Source: an uncultured Lachnospiraceae bacterium (GTDB lineage: Bacteria; Bacillota_A; Clostridia; Lachnospirales; Lachnospiraceae). From it: a DNA stretch of 19,089 nt. A model generated the notes under the pieces. The model was not told where the DNA came from, made no database searches, and worked only from the letters and a program-made list of their open reading frames with translations. Position 1 is the stretch's first letter. Every line of letters starts with the position of its first letter. Positions 7,965-16,006 of the stretch are shown one piece after another. The stretch covers positions 3,317 through 22,405 of the forward strand of contig CAJUFW010000036.1 in NCBI GenBank assembly GCA_910585655.1, given 5' to 3'. Made by a program: the position numbers and the translations under genes.

Positions 7965-7980
7965 TGTGCAATATTGCACA
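7965..7980. promoter_or_regulatory. Perfect 16-bp palindrome upstream of the MATE promoter
   Basis: TGTGCAATATTGCACA is fully self-complementary with no loop, so it looks like a binding site for a dimeric regulator and not an RNA hairpin. It lies about 55 nt upstream of the MATE -10 and just past the S9 operon terminator. The binding protein is unknown. Confidence 0.45.
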
Positions 7981-7994
7981 GATGGGTTTTGGAA

Positions 7995-8055
7995 CCACAA
8001 AAGAACTGTGTAAAAGCAAATTTTCTCTCTGCTTCCACACAGTCCTCTTTTTTTT
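7995..8055. terminator. Rho-independent terminator of the S9 peptidase operon (T-tracts on both sides)
   Basis: Arms 8003-8018 and 8030-8045 form a 16-bp stem with an 11-nt loop. In minus-strand RNA all 16 positions pair, using three G-U pairs, and the stem is followed by UUUU and GU-rich sequence. In plus-strand RNA the same three positions become A-C mismatches, although a longer T-run (8048-8055) follows. The stem is therefore best suited to ending the minus-strand peptidase transcript 33 nt after its stop codon. Confidence 0.75.
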
Positions 8056-8077
8056 ACAGGTACAACCTGCACTTATT

Positions 8078-10075
8078 TTACAAATACTTCTCAAACCACT
8101 CTTCTAACTCTTTCATCCTGGTCATACGGTTCTTAGGCTTGCCACTCCTAGAAAGCTCATGATTCTCCCCATGAAACAATACCAGACGGGTATCTGTCCC
8201 CTGACGCTTGACCGCGGAAAACATCTGAACGGCATCTCCCATCCAGCACCGATAATCCTCGTCCGATTGCAGCAATAACAGTGGAGTCTTGGCGTTTGCC
8301 GCACCGCTTAGCGGGGACATCGACCATACTTTGTGAAAGTCCTCCCATGGATAAGCGCCCATCTGCAAACGGTTTGCATAATAACCGATATCCGTATACA
8401 GACATTTGGTCAGGTAGTTGGAAATAGAACGCTGGGATACGGCTGCCGCATAGCGGTCGGTATGACCAACCATCCAGTTACACATAAAGCCACCGTAAGA
8501 ACCGCCACAAATACCAATTTTCGTTTCTTCAATCTCCGGATATTTTTTGATTGCCTCGTCGGTAAATTCCAGCAGATCTTCAAAATCATCCTTCCCGAAT
8601 ACCTCTGTAATGTCCGCGTAGGCTTCGCCTCTTCCGTCCGAACCCCGCGGGTTGCTGTAAAGCACGAAATAGCCATCGTTTGCCAGACACTGGTACTCAT
8701 GAAAGAAAACAGCGCCGGAAGCTGTCTTTGGTCCTCCATGGATTTCCAGAACAGCAGGATATTTTTCCCCCGGTTCATAGCCTACGGGCTTGATGATATA
8801 GCCTTCCATTTCATAGCCATTTTTCCCTTGATAGGAAAAGGCTTCTGGAGCGGAAATGAAATGGGACTCTAAATAGTTATCGTTAAATCCCGTAAGTTTT
8901 TCTTCCGTTCCACTCTCCGGACACAGCGTATATACTTCTGCCAAATGCTGTCCCCGCATAGCGGTCATGACAATGAGATCTCCCTTTACATCAAAACCAC
9001 ATACGGTTCCTGGCTCTTTGCTTACTGGCTGAATATCTCCTTCTTTATCCATCGCTACAAGCTGGCAGTCTCCCCAGGAAGTTCTTAGAAGGTACAGCAC
9101 ATCCTTCTCCGGGCAATAAGCCATCGCTTTTCCACCGCCGAATTTTGCATCGCTGCCCACTGTATTTCCAATCTGGAAATCATGGAACGGAAGCTGCTTT
9201 ACCATCTCGGTCGTCAGGTCATATACATAAAAACGCGGATTTTTGCCTACCCGTTCATAGGTTCCTCCGGTATAAAAAATGCGATTTTCTCCCAAAAAAC
9301 AAACCTGACCGATGTCATAAAGCTCTTCTGAAACCAACTGCTTGCTTTCAGAAGACGCCACATCATATACATACAGCCCGCTTGTCCGCGGCATTAGGCT
9401 TTCATAAACCGGACCGGAATAGGCGATTTTACTGCCGTCACCAGAGACATCATACGAAACGGTATCCAGGTATTTTGGCGTAATCCTCGTTATATTTCCT
9501 GATTCTTCGTCAAACAAGTACAAGGCTGAACGCTTTCTGCTACGTACTCCTTTGCCGTTAAACCAGAATGGAAGTTCCTCATAAATATAGTAGTCTTCGC
9601 CCTCTTTTGCCTGATACTCGTTCTCTTCCTGCGGCTGACTCCCATCGTTTTGGTCGTTTTGCTCCTTTTCATTTACCGTAGCGGCTACCAGCCACTTCTT
9701 CCCCAGCTTTTTTAGCTTTTCTACCTTTAACGGAATGGACATCGCTCTTTGCGCTTCGCCGCCGTTTAAAGAAATCTGATAATATTGCGTGTTATCCTTT
9801 TTTTCTTCGTCCTTATCTCTTCCGGAAACAAACAAAAGTGTCTCGTTGTCTAACCATAGCGGGCTTTTTGCCTCGCCTCTGGTAGCTAACAATTTGTTTT
9901 CTTTTGTGTGTAAATTAACTGCCCAAATGCCGCTGTGATAACAGTTTTCTTCTTTATCTGCCTCGCTTACCACATATGCCACCCATTGTCCGTCAGGGGA
10001 AAGAGAAGCTTCCGACAGAAAATGGAATTGAAATAAGTCTTCCCTTGTTACGGGCATTTTCTCTGTCTGTTTCAT
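8078..10075 (-). CDS. S9 family peptidase (prolyl oligopeptidase / acylaminoacyl-peptidase type), second gene of the pair
   Basis: A 665-residue serine peptidase of the alpha/beta-hydrolase fold that would trim short peptides in the cytosol; no signal peptide or membrane segment is seen. Residues about 1-400 are a WD40/TolB-like beta-propeller (early blade FLSEASLSPDGQWVAYVV) that gates access in this family. The catalytic domain follows, with Ser526 in GGSYGG, Asp607 in QSDEDYRC and His639 in GENHELSRSG. All three triad residues are present. An acidic, glutamine-rich insert lies at about residue 165-185. Its ATG overlaps the stop of the upstream paralogue (ATGA), with AGGAGG just ahead, so translation is probably coupled. 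Exact specificity (dipeptidyl, acylaminoacyl or oligopeptidase) cannot be read from sequence. The terminator follows at about 33 nt. Confidence 0.92.
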   Translation of the reverse strand: MKQTEKMPVTREDLFQFHFLSEASLSPDGQWVAYVVSEADKEENCYHSGIWAVNLHTKENKLLATRGEAKSPLWLDNETLLFVSGRDKDEEKKDNTQYYQISLNGGEAQRAMSIPLKVEKLKKLGKKWLVAATVNEKEQNDQNDGSQPQEENEYQAKEGEDYYIYEELPFWFNGKGVRSRKRSALYLFDEESGNITRITPKYLDTVSYDVSGDGSKIAYSGPVYESLMPRTSGLYVYDVASSESKQLVSEELYDIGQVCFLGENRIFYTGGTYERVGKNPRFYVYDLTTEMVKQLPFHDFQIGNTVGSDAKFGGGKAMAYCPEKDVLYLLRTSWGDCQLVAMDKEGDIQPVSKEPGTVCGFDVKGDLIVMTAMRGQHLAEVYTLCPESGTEEKLTGFNDNYLESHFISAPEAFSYQGKNGYEMEGYIIKPVGYEPGEKYPAVLEIHGGPKTASGAVFFHEYQCLANDGYFVLYSNPRGSDGRGEAYADITEVFGKDDFEDLLEFTDEAIKKYPEIEETKIGICGGSYGGFMCNWMVGHTDRYAAAVSQRSISNYLTKCLYTDIGYYANRLQMGAYPWEDFHKVWSMSPLSGAANAKTPLLLLQSDEDYRCWMGDAVQMFSAVKRQGTDTRLVLFHGENHELSRSGKPKNRMTRMKELEEWFEKYL

Positions 10076-12069
10076 GATAATTCCTCCTCCCCATCCGTTT
10101 TTCTATTTTCTTCTGGCTTTAAATACCGATCCATCCAGTTCAAAATCTCCTTCATCCGTATCATCCGGTTTCTTGGTCTGCCGGAACGGGACAGCTCATG
10201 CGTCTCTCCTTTTACCGCCAACATTCTGGTATCCACACCCAATACCTTCAGAGCAGCGAACATCTGCATTCCCTCTGCGATATTGCAGCGGTAATCCTGC
10301 TCCGAATGGATAAATAAAGTAGGCGTCTTACAGTTTGCAATGTATCGAATCGGTGAATGAAGCCATAACTTTTCTACATCCTCGCAAGCAAAAACAGACT
10401 GTTCGTTTTTCGTAAACGTATGCCCGATATCCGACATATATTCAAAAGAAATCCAGTTAGCAATCGAACGCTGGGAGGCTGCCGCCTTAAACCGATCCGT
10501 ATGACCGATGATCCAGTTGGTCATAAATCCGCCGTAAGAACCACCTGTCACCCCGACCCGCTCTTTGTCAATATCCGGTTCCTGCGCCAGCACATAGTCG
10601 GTAAATTCCATCAGGTTATCATAATCGACCGTCCCATATTTGCCGTTGATATCCCCGAATTCTGTCCCAAAGCCATCGGAACCTCTTGGATTGGTAAAGA
10701 ACACGAAATATCCTGCGTTCGCCCACACCTGCATTTCATGATGGAATACCGAACCAAATACCGTACGCGGACCGCCGTGGATATGGAAAATTGCCGGGTA
10801 GCGCCTTCCAGGTTCATAGCCAATCGGTTTCATCACCCATCCGGTCAGCTCATAGCCGTCCGAGGCAGTAAAGGTCAACGCCTTTGGAGTGGATATTTGC
10901 CACTGACTCATATCGTTAAAATGAGTGATCTGTTTTCCGTCTAAGTACAATTCCGCCAGCTTATCCCCATACAGACCGCACACTACCACATGACCATCCC
11001 AAATATCAAAGCTGTCACAGGAGCCGCTCTCTGTGACAATTCCGTTTAACGTTCCGTCCTTTTGGATTGTATAGAGATGAGCGTTCTCCCCCCTGGTGGT
11101 AACAAAATAGCAAATGCCCTCCTCTGTTTTTACCGTCCTTCCTCCGCCGAGACGAGCATCGCTGCCTACACTTCCGGAACCACTGCTGTAATCATACTCC
11201 GTCAGCAGTTTCATTTCACCACTTTCCAGGTTCAAGGTATAAAAATCCATATATTTTCCGTTTCCGTGTGGATTGTCTATGCTGGAAGCAACCACCGCCT
11301 CCTGATCCGTCCAAAATCCTATCATCCCTGTCCGCCTGGTATCTTGCTCTAACAAACATGTTGTTTCTCCTGTTTCCAGGTCATACAAATAAATGCCGTC
11401 GTACATGTTGTGGACATCCGTCCACTGATATGCTTTGTAAAGGATTTTTGTTCCTCTGACAGAATAAGAGGAGGCATCCGCCGTTTCCTCCGAAACCGGA
11501 GTCAGTTCCCCCGTACCAGCATGATAGACATACAGACGGTTCCTTCGCCCGTTGATAAATCCCTTACCATTAAACCAAAACGGGATCTCATCTACTACCT
11601 CATAAGCATCGTCCTTGCCCTGCAGATGCTTTTCCAGTTCGGTAACGGCGGTCAGCAGATAGCGTTCCTTATCCACGCGATACATACTGGCAACCTTTAA
11701 AGGCACCTCAAAAGCCTTTACCGCCTCTCCTCCGTTTAAAGAAATCTCATAATAAACCGTACTGTCGCTTGATTGCCTTTTTTCACTGCCCTTCTCTTTT
11801 TTATCCGCCTGTTTTTTGGCTTCCCGCTTTGCAGAGGGAAACAGCAACGTTCCTTTTTCCGTCCATACATAACTTTTGGCATCCCCTGCTGTCGTCAGCC
11901 TAATGACACGATCCGTTTCACAATCATAAAGGTACAAGTCTCCTTTATAATCGTTGTCCTTCAAATCCCCCTGCTGCACCACAAAAGCAATGCTTTTACC
12001 ATTCGGAGCAAAGGAAGGATTGCTGACAAACTGAAACTGTGTAAAGGTCTCCATTTTAATTGGGTTCAT
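10072..12069 (-). CDS. S9 family peptidase (prolyl oligopeptidase / acylaminoacyl-peptidase type), first gene of the pair
   Basis: Paralogue of the gene it overlaps and, with the chosen start, also 665 residues long. A beta-propeller N-terminal half (FVSNPSFAPNGKSIAFVVQQ) precedes the hydrolase domain with Ser511 (TGGSYGGFMTNW), Asp592 (HSEQDYRC) and His624 (GETHELSRSG). Both members share the EIPFWFNGKG / ELPFWFNGKG block and SLNGGEA, and the spacing from Ser to Asp to His is identical, pointing to tandem duplication and divergence. I chose the ATG at 12069 (AAGAAGG just upstream); the open frame extends to 12168, but that stretch crosses the promoter at 12110-12138 and cannot all be translated from that transcript. 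Probably a cytosolic peptide-processing enzyme, with substrate unknown. An acidic tail of about 14 residues follows the hydrolase domain. Confidence 0.92.
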   Translation of the reverse strand: MNPIKMETFTQFQFVSNPSFAPNGKSIAFVVQQGDLKDNDYKGDLYLYDCETDRVIRLTTAGDAKSYVWTEKGTLLFPSAKREAKKQADKKEKGSEKRQSSDSTVYYEISLNGGEAVKAFEVPLKVASMYRVDKERYLLTAVTELEKHLQGKDDAYEVVDEIPFWFNGKGFINGRRNRLYVYHAGTGELTPVSEETADASSYSVRGTKILYKAYQWTDVHNMYDGIYLYDLETGETTCLLEQDTRRTGMIGFWTDQEAVVASSIDNPHGNGKYMDFYTLNLESGEMKLLTEYDYSSGSGSVGSDARLGGGRTVKTEEGICYFVTTRGENAHLYTIQKDGTLNGIVTESGSCDSFDIWDGHVVVCGLYGDKLAELYLDGKQITHFNDMSQWQISTPKALTFTASDGYELTGWVMKPIGYEPGRRYPAIFHIHGGPRTVFGSVFHHEMQVWANAGYFVFFTNPRGSDGFGTEFGDINGKYGTVDYDNLMEFTDYVLAQEPDIDKERVGVTGGSYGGFMTNWIIGHTDRFKAAASQRSIANWISFEYMSDIGHTFTKNEQSVFACEDVEKLWLHSPIRYIANCKTPTLFIHSEQDYRCNIAEGMQMFAALKVLGVDTRMLAVKGETHELSRSGRPRNRMIRMKEILNWMDRYLKPEENRKTDGEEELS

Positions 12070-12109
12070 TTCAAACCTTCTTTCTTTTGCTGTATTTCGT
12101 ACTGTTTTT

Positions 12110-12138
12110 ATTATAGCGAATCTAACTAGGAAGTGCAA
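12110..12138 (-). promoter_or_regulatory. Strong sigma-A-type promoter of the S9 peptidase operon
   Basis: On the minus strand TTGCAC (12133-12138), a 17-nt spacer and a perfect TATAAT (12110-12115) give a start near 12103. It lies just after the subtilisin gene, with no terminator visible between, so some read-through from that gene is possible. Confidence 0.8.
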
Positions 12139-12148
12139 GACGGAGTTT

Positions 12149-13831
12149 TTATCGCCTCTGCCCTCCAATCAGTTCCAATGCCCGGTAAATGTCCAGGGTT
12201 CCATATCCCCATTCCCGGTTTGGGTAGATAAGATTCGTCCTAGTCGCTCCTCGTATCAAATATTGCTGGATTTCTCTTCCACTGATACCAGGCGCATATT
12301 CCATCAGCAGCGCAGCTACTCCTGCAGTCTGCGCGGCGGACACACTGGTTCCGCTCCGACTGTCATAACCGCCTCCTGCTACCGGTCCGGAAATTCCTAC
12401 TCCCGGCGCTGCCAAGTCAGGTTTGATGGTGTGGTTCCTAGCATAACCACGAGAAGAATGAAGATAAATGCTTCCGTTCCGATGGTTGTAAGCGGCTGTC
12501 GTAATCGTTTCTAACACATTTCCAGGATCGCAGACCAAAATATCTGGATCAGGCTTCATAAAATGCGTATCTTCCGAAAGAAAATTAAACATTGGCATCC
12601 AAATATCGTATTCCCCTCCTATTACCTCTTCCCGGTATACCTGCATTTTCCAAAGCCCCGGAGTCGGATTGATAAAACGGATTCCAGTCAGACGTGTTCC
12701 AATATTGCGAAAAACAATCCCATATGCCAGTTCCAGGGTCACAGGCTCAAACGTAAAATTTATCCGCTCAATCCGTCCCGGGCGCACAGAAATTTTCCCA
12801 GTCGTATAGCCGGTCGGCGTCGTAAAACCAACGGAGTACGTATCTAAAACCTCTCCCCACATCTCCATGCTAAAGCCTTCTTCCCCTTCTCCTACCCGAA
12901 ATTCCAGCTCCTGCATCGTTTCTGAACCTGACATTTGCCCATGGTAATGATGTCCCCATCCCAGCTCGTTTCCTGCTGCCAGGCAAACACAACGATCGGA
13001 TGCCTGATGATTTTGGCGGAGCAGGCTTGCCAGATAGGACATTCCATCATGCCCGCCTTGATTCGTTCCAAGCGCCATCAGAATCACCAATGGCTTGCTC
13101 TGACGAATAGCCAAATTAGTCAGATAATAAACAGCTAAGATCAAATCAGTTTCCTGATAACAAGGAACATCCTCTGCAATCTGATAATATTCCCGCAAAT
13201 AGGGCTTTGCTTCCTTCAATTTTACGACTGCCAAATCAGCCAAAGGCGCGATTCCTGAAAAATCATCCTCCTCCATTTCATTCCCTGCTGCTACCCCAGC
13301 CAGAAATGTTCCATGCCCGTCAGTATCACGAGACGGTACAATCTCATATGGACTGCTGCTAGCCAAGGCAGTGTTAATCTGCTCCCTGGTATAAACCGTC
13401 CCATATGACGGATCAAACTCCCTTTTTCCCTCGGTATAAGGAATGGTCTGATCCCATAGCTCTAAAATACGACTCGTTCCGTCGGCATAGCGAAAAACAG
13501 GATGGGTATAGTCAATTCCTGTATCAATTACCCCTACTATCACACCTTGCCCATACAAATCCAAAAAGGGCTGTCGTCTCATCCGTTCCACCCCAGTCGC
13601 TTCCAGGTTGGAGGTATCCAACAGCCCATAACATTTTGGAAAAGAGCGATATGCTTCCCATAGCCCCGGAAGATCATTTGTCCGAGGAATATGCACCACT
13701 CCTAATAATTCCTTTAAATTTTCATAGCATAAATCTTCATAGATCTCTAGTAAGCCTTGAAGATCTCCTCTTACCTCAATGATATAATCCGCATACTCGT
13801 TAGAATAAATAGCAGCCTGGCAATCTGGCAT
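12149..13831 (-). CDS. Csp-like S8 family serine peptidase (subtilisin, clostridial germination-protease type)
   Basis: A 560-residue subtilisin with the layout of clostridial CspA/B/C proteins: an N-terminal prodomain (about 1-90, EYADYIIEVRGDLQGLL), the S8 catalytic domain, and an inserted jelly-roll domain (about 320-420) between the His and Ser parts. The triad is intact: Asp103 in GVIDTGID, His173 in DGHGTFLAG and Ser496 in SGTSVSAAQ, so it is not a CspC-like pseudoprotease. There is no signal peptide, as in the Csp family. Csp proteases cut the cortex hydrolase precursor pro-SleC during germination; no sleC is in the window, so that role is not established here. I chose the ATG at 13831 (GGAGG 5 nt upstream); a TTG at 13882 has no ribosome site. 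It follows the ABC genes by about 70 nt with no clear promoter, so co-transcription is likely. Confidence 0.87.
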   Translation of the reverse strand: MPDCQAAIYSNEYADYIIEVRGDLQGLLEIYEDLCYENLKELLGVVHIPRTNDLPGLWEAYRSFPKCYGLLDTSNLEATGVERMRRQPFLDLYGQGVIVGVIDTGIDYTHPVFRYADGTSRILELWDQTIPYTEGKREFDPSYGTVYTREQINTALASSSPYEIVPSRDTDGHGTFLAGVAAGNEMEEDDFSGIAPLADLAVVKLKEAKPYLREYYQIAEDVPCYQETDLILAVYYLTNLAIRQSKPLVILMALGTNQGGHDGMSYLASLLRQNHQASDRCVCLAAGNELGWGHHYHGQMSGSETMQELEFRVGEGEEGFSMEMWGEVLDTYSVGFTTPTGYTTGKISVRPGRIERINFTFEPVTLELAYGIVFRNIGTRLTGIRFINPTPGLWKMQVYREEVIGGEYDIWMPMFNFLSEDTHFMKPDPDILVCDPGNVLETITTAAYNHRNGSIYLHSSRGYARNHTIKPDLAAPGVGISGPVAGGGYDSRSGTSVSAAQTAGVAALLMEYAPGISGREIQQYLIRGATRTNLIYPNREWGYGTLDIYRALELIGGQRR

Positions 13832-13900
13832 AGCAGCCTCCGAACAGCTCTTGTTATTTCCTACTATATGCGGTTTTTCCAAAAGAGGAACCGGTCTGCT

Positions 13901-15889
13901 TTATTGATACCACTCCGCCTGCGCCTGATACATCTTCGCATAGTAGCCTCCTGCCTGCATCAGTTCTTTATGACTTCCGTCCTCGATAATCCTTCCGTCC
14001 GAAAATACCAGAATCCGGTCTACCAGTGAGGTCACACCAAGGCGATGGGAAATCAGCAACACCGTTCTGTCTCCGGTCAGCGCGTTAAAGTCCTGGTAAA
14101 GCTTCGTCTCCGCCATCGGATCCAAAGCCGCGGTCGGTTCGTCCAGAATCATGATACTGCTCTTATCCCGCCACGCTGCTCTGGCAATCGCTAACTTCTG
14201 CCACTGACCGCCTGATAAATCATTCCCTTTCAGGCTGTAGCTGCCAAGCCGTTCCGACAGTCCTTCCTTCTGGCTCTCTACAACTTCCAGAGAATCCAGA
14301 CTTTTTAACAGCTCCCGAATTTTTCCATCTTCTATTTGCCTGCTTCCGTCTGAAATCACGATATTTTCCCGCATTGTATCTTCATAGTGGGCAAAATTTT
14401 GAACCGCTACGGTCAAGCCATCCCGAACCTTGGCTGTTTCTGTTTTGATATCTCTGCCGTTGACCAAAATCTCTCCCTTTCCTGCCTCGTATAATCCACA
14501 GAGCAGATTGATAAAGGTTGTTTTTCCAGAACCGTTTTCTCCGACAATCGCTATCTTTTCCCCTGGCTTTATGCGTACGGAAATATCGTGCAGCACTTCT
14601 CGATCTGTATCCGGATAGGAAAAAGAAACTCCGGAAAATGCGATTTCCCCCAAACCGTTCTTCTGCTCTGCCATAGCCGAGCCTGCCATTTGTCGTCCAG
14701 CAGTCGTTTGCTGACTGCCAGCTATTTGCTGTCCGGCTGCCGGCTGCCCGGAGAGCGTCTGCTCCCTTGGCAGCTCCATCAGGGAAAAATATTCCCCCAT
14801 ATACGGCAGATACGAAACCAGGTTCGCCATCCCGGAAAACAAATCGCTGGAAAACTGTAATAGCTGCCTTGTCAAAGTCAGAACAAGCGTAAATACACCA
14901 ATCCCCAACATCGGATTCTCATAAATCATCCGCGCCGTCCAGACCAGCACCAGCAGACAAACCAGGTTCCGCACGATATCGTTTACCACGTTGATACCTG
15001 CATGCTTTCCCATAATACGGTTTTTTCTGCCGATATAACGATCTGCTGTTTCCCGCCACTTCCCTTTGACAACCGAAAACAGACGGAAATGCCGTACCTC
15101 CTGCATGAATTCCTGTGTCGCCAAGATCCAGAAATAATGGTTGATCATCGCCGAATCCTGCATCCCGCGCACCTCGTTCTGGAACGTTTCATCCTGATAT
15201 TTGTAGGTAATATAAGCAGAGGGAATGCTGACCAAAACCGTAATGACCACAAACCATGGATTTACCCGCGCCAAACTGCCCGCTACCAAAAGCAGCATCA
15301 AAAATTCTGCCAGATAAAGGCTGATTTCCGACAGTACCTTTGTCACCTGACCTCCGGTAAACTGCATGGCAAACTGTACCCGCTCCTGAAAGTCGTCATG
15401 GTTCTCAATATAAGGATAACGAACCGTCGCCTGCAGCTCTAACAGCGACTTTGTTACATGCCGGTTAGCATTTCTTGCATCCTCCTTCTGGCAATAGCTC
15501 TTTGCCGACTCTAAGAAAAGCTGGAGTAACAGCAGCAACAAGACAAGCAGAAACGGAAGCCATACCGTTTCCCAGACCACTCCGTCTGAGAGCTTTCCTG
15601 TCGCGTCTGCCGCTGCTTGCGCCCCGCTTTGTCCTGTTCCGGCTGCCCCGCCTCCTCCTACTGCCAGCACACCCAGCAGCCCGTCTGTCAGAGCCTGGAA
15701 TTGTCTGGCAAGCCATACTGGCAGAAAGGCAAACACTACCGAAAGCACCGTTACCACATGAGACATTCTGGATTTGGTCGAAAAGCTTAACGCTGCCGCC
15801 CGCTTAAAATTCCGGAAGCTATGCGTCTTCTTTTTCTGTTCCTCCCTTTTTTGCCCACCCCTATTTTCTCCGTCTTTCTTTTTTCCCAT
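13901..15889 (-). CDS. ABC exporter half-transporter (fused membrane and ATPase domains), second of the pair
   Basis: A 662-residue exporter-type ABC protein: six-helix membrane domain (about residues 40-340) then a nucleotide-binding domain. Walker A GENGSGKTT starts at 450, the Q-loop is in VAVQNFAHYEDT, the signature LSGGQ is at 558-562, Walker B ends IMILDEP with the catalytic Glu at 584, and the H-loop His is at 615. All are canonical, so it should hydrolyse ATP. There is no C39 peptidase domain, so it does not cut leader peptides itself. Two oddities are a Gly/Ala/Gln-rich loop after the first helix (about residues 75-95) and an Ala/Gly/Gln/Ser/Thr-rich linker (about 380-410) with degenerate AGxQ units between the domains. 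Both are unusual additions. The ATG at 15889 has GAGAGG 5 nt upstream. It probably pairs with its upstream paralogue. Confidence 0.88.
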   Translation of the reverse strand: MGKKKDGENRGGQKREEQKKKTHSFRNFKRAAALSFSTKSRMSHVVTVLSVVFAFLPVWLARQFQALTDGLLGVLAVGGGGAAGTGQSGAQAAADATGKLSDGVVWETVWLPFLLVLLLLLLQLFLESAKSYCQKEDARNANRHVTKSLLELQATVRYPYIENHDDFQERVQFAMQFTGGQVTKVLSEISLYLAEFLMLLLVAGSLARVNPWFVVITVLVSIPSAYITYKYQDETFQNEVRGMQDSAMINHYFWILATQEFMQEVRHFRLFSVVKGKWRETADRYIGRKNRIMGKHAGINVVNDIVRNLVCLLVLVWTARMIYENPMLGIGVFTLVLTLTRQLLQFSSDLFSGMANLVSYLPYMGEYFSLMELPREQTLSGQPAAGQQIAGSQQTTAGRQMAGSAMAEQKNGLGEIAFSGVSFSYPDTDREVLHDISVRIKPGEKIAIVGENGSGKTTFINLLCGLYEAGKGEILVNGRDIKTETAKVRDGLTVAVQNFAHYEDTMRENIVISDGSRQIEDGKIRELLKSLDSLEVVESQKEGLSERLGSYSLKGNDLSGGQWQKLAIARAAWRDKSSIMILDEPTAALDPMAETKLYQDFNALTGDRTVLLISHRLGVTSLVDRILVFSDGRIIEDGSHKELMQAGGYYAKMYQAQAEWYQ

Positions 15890-16006
15890 CTTAGCCTCTC
15901 CCTTCCTTTCAGACCTCTTCCCTGTTGTTTGTCTTTATGTAATCACAATTCCTTCTTCTTTCTATTTTTCCTGCAAGGTATCTTACCTGTATGACTGGCT
16001 ACCACT

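Noticed and set aside
8057..8069. CAGGT/ACCTG hairpin just after the second S9 gene
   Set aside because: On the minus strand it is followed by A residues, not T, and it has only 5 bp; the 16-bp stem next to it is a better terminator.
8333..8872. 179-codon plus-strand frame inside the second S9 peptidase gene, with a similar one at 10420-10944 in the first
   Set aside because: Both lie over the conserved hydrolase region of the paralogues, so their resemblance reflects the genuine minus-strand coding; no ribosome site supports them.
13832..13882. TTG start of the subtilisin at 13882
   Set aside because: No Shine-Dalgarno precedes it, whereas the ATG at 13831 has GGAGG at a workable distance and gives a normal Csp-type N-terminus.
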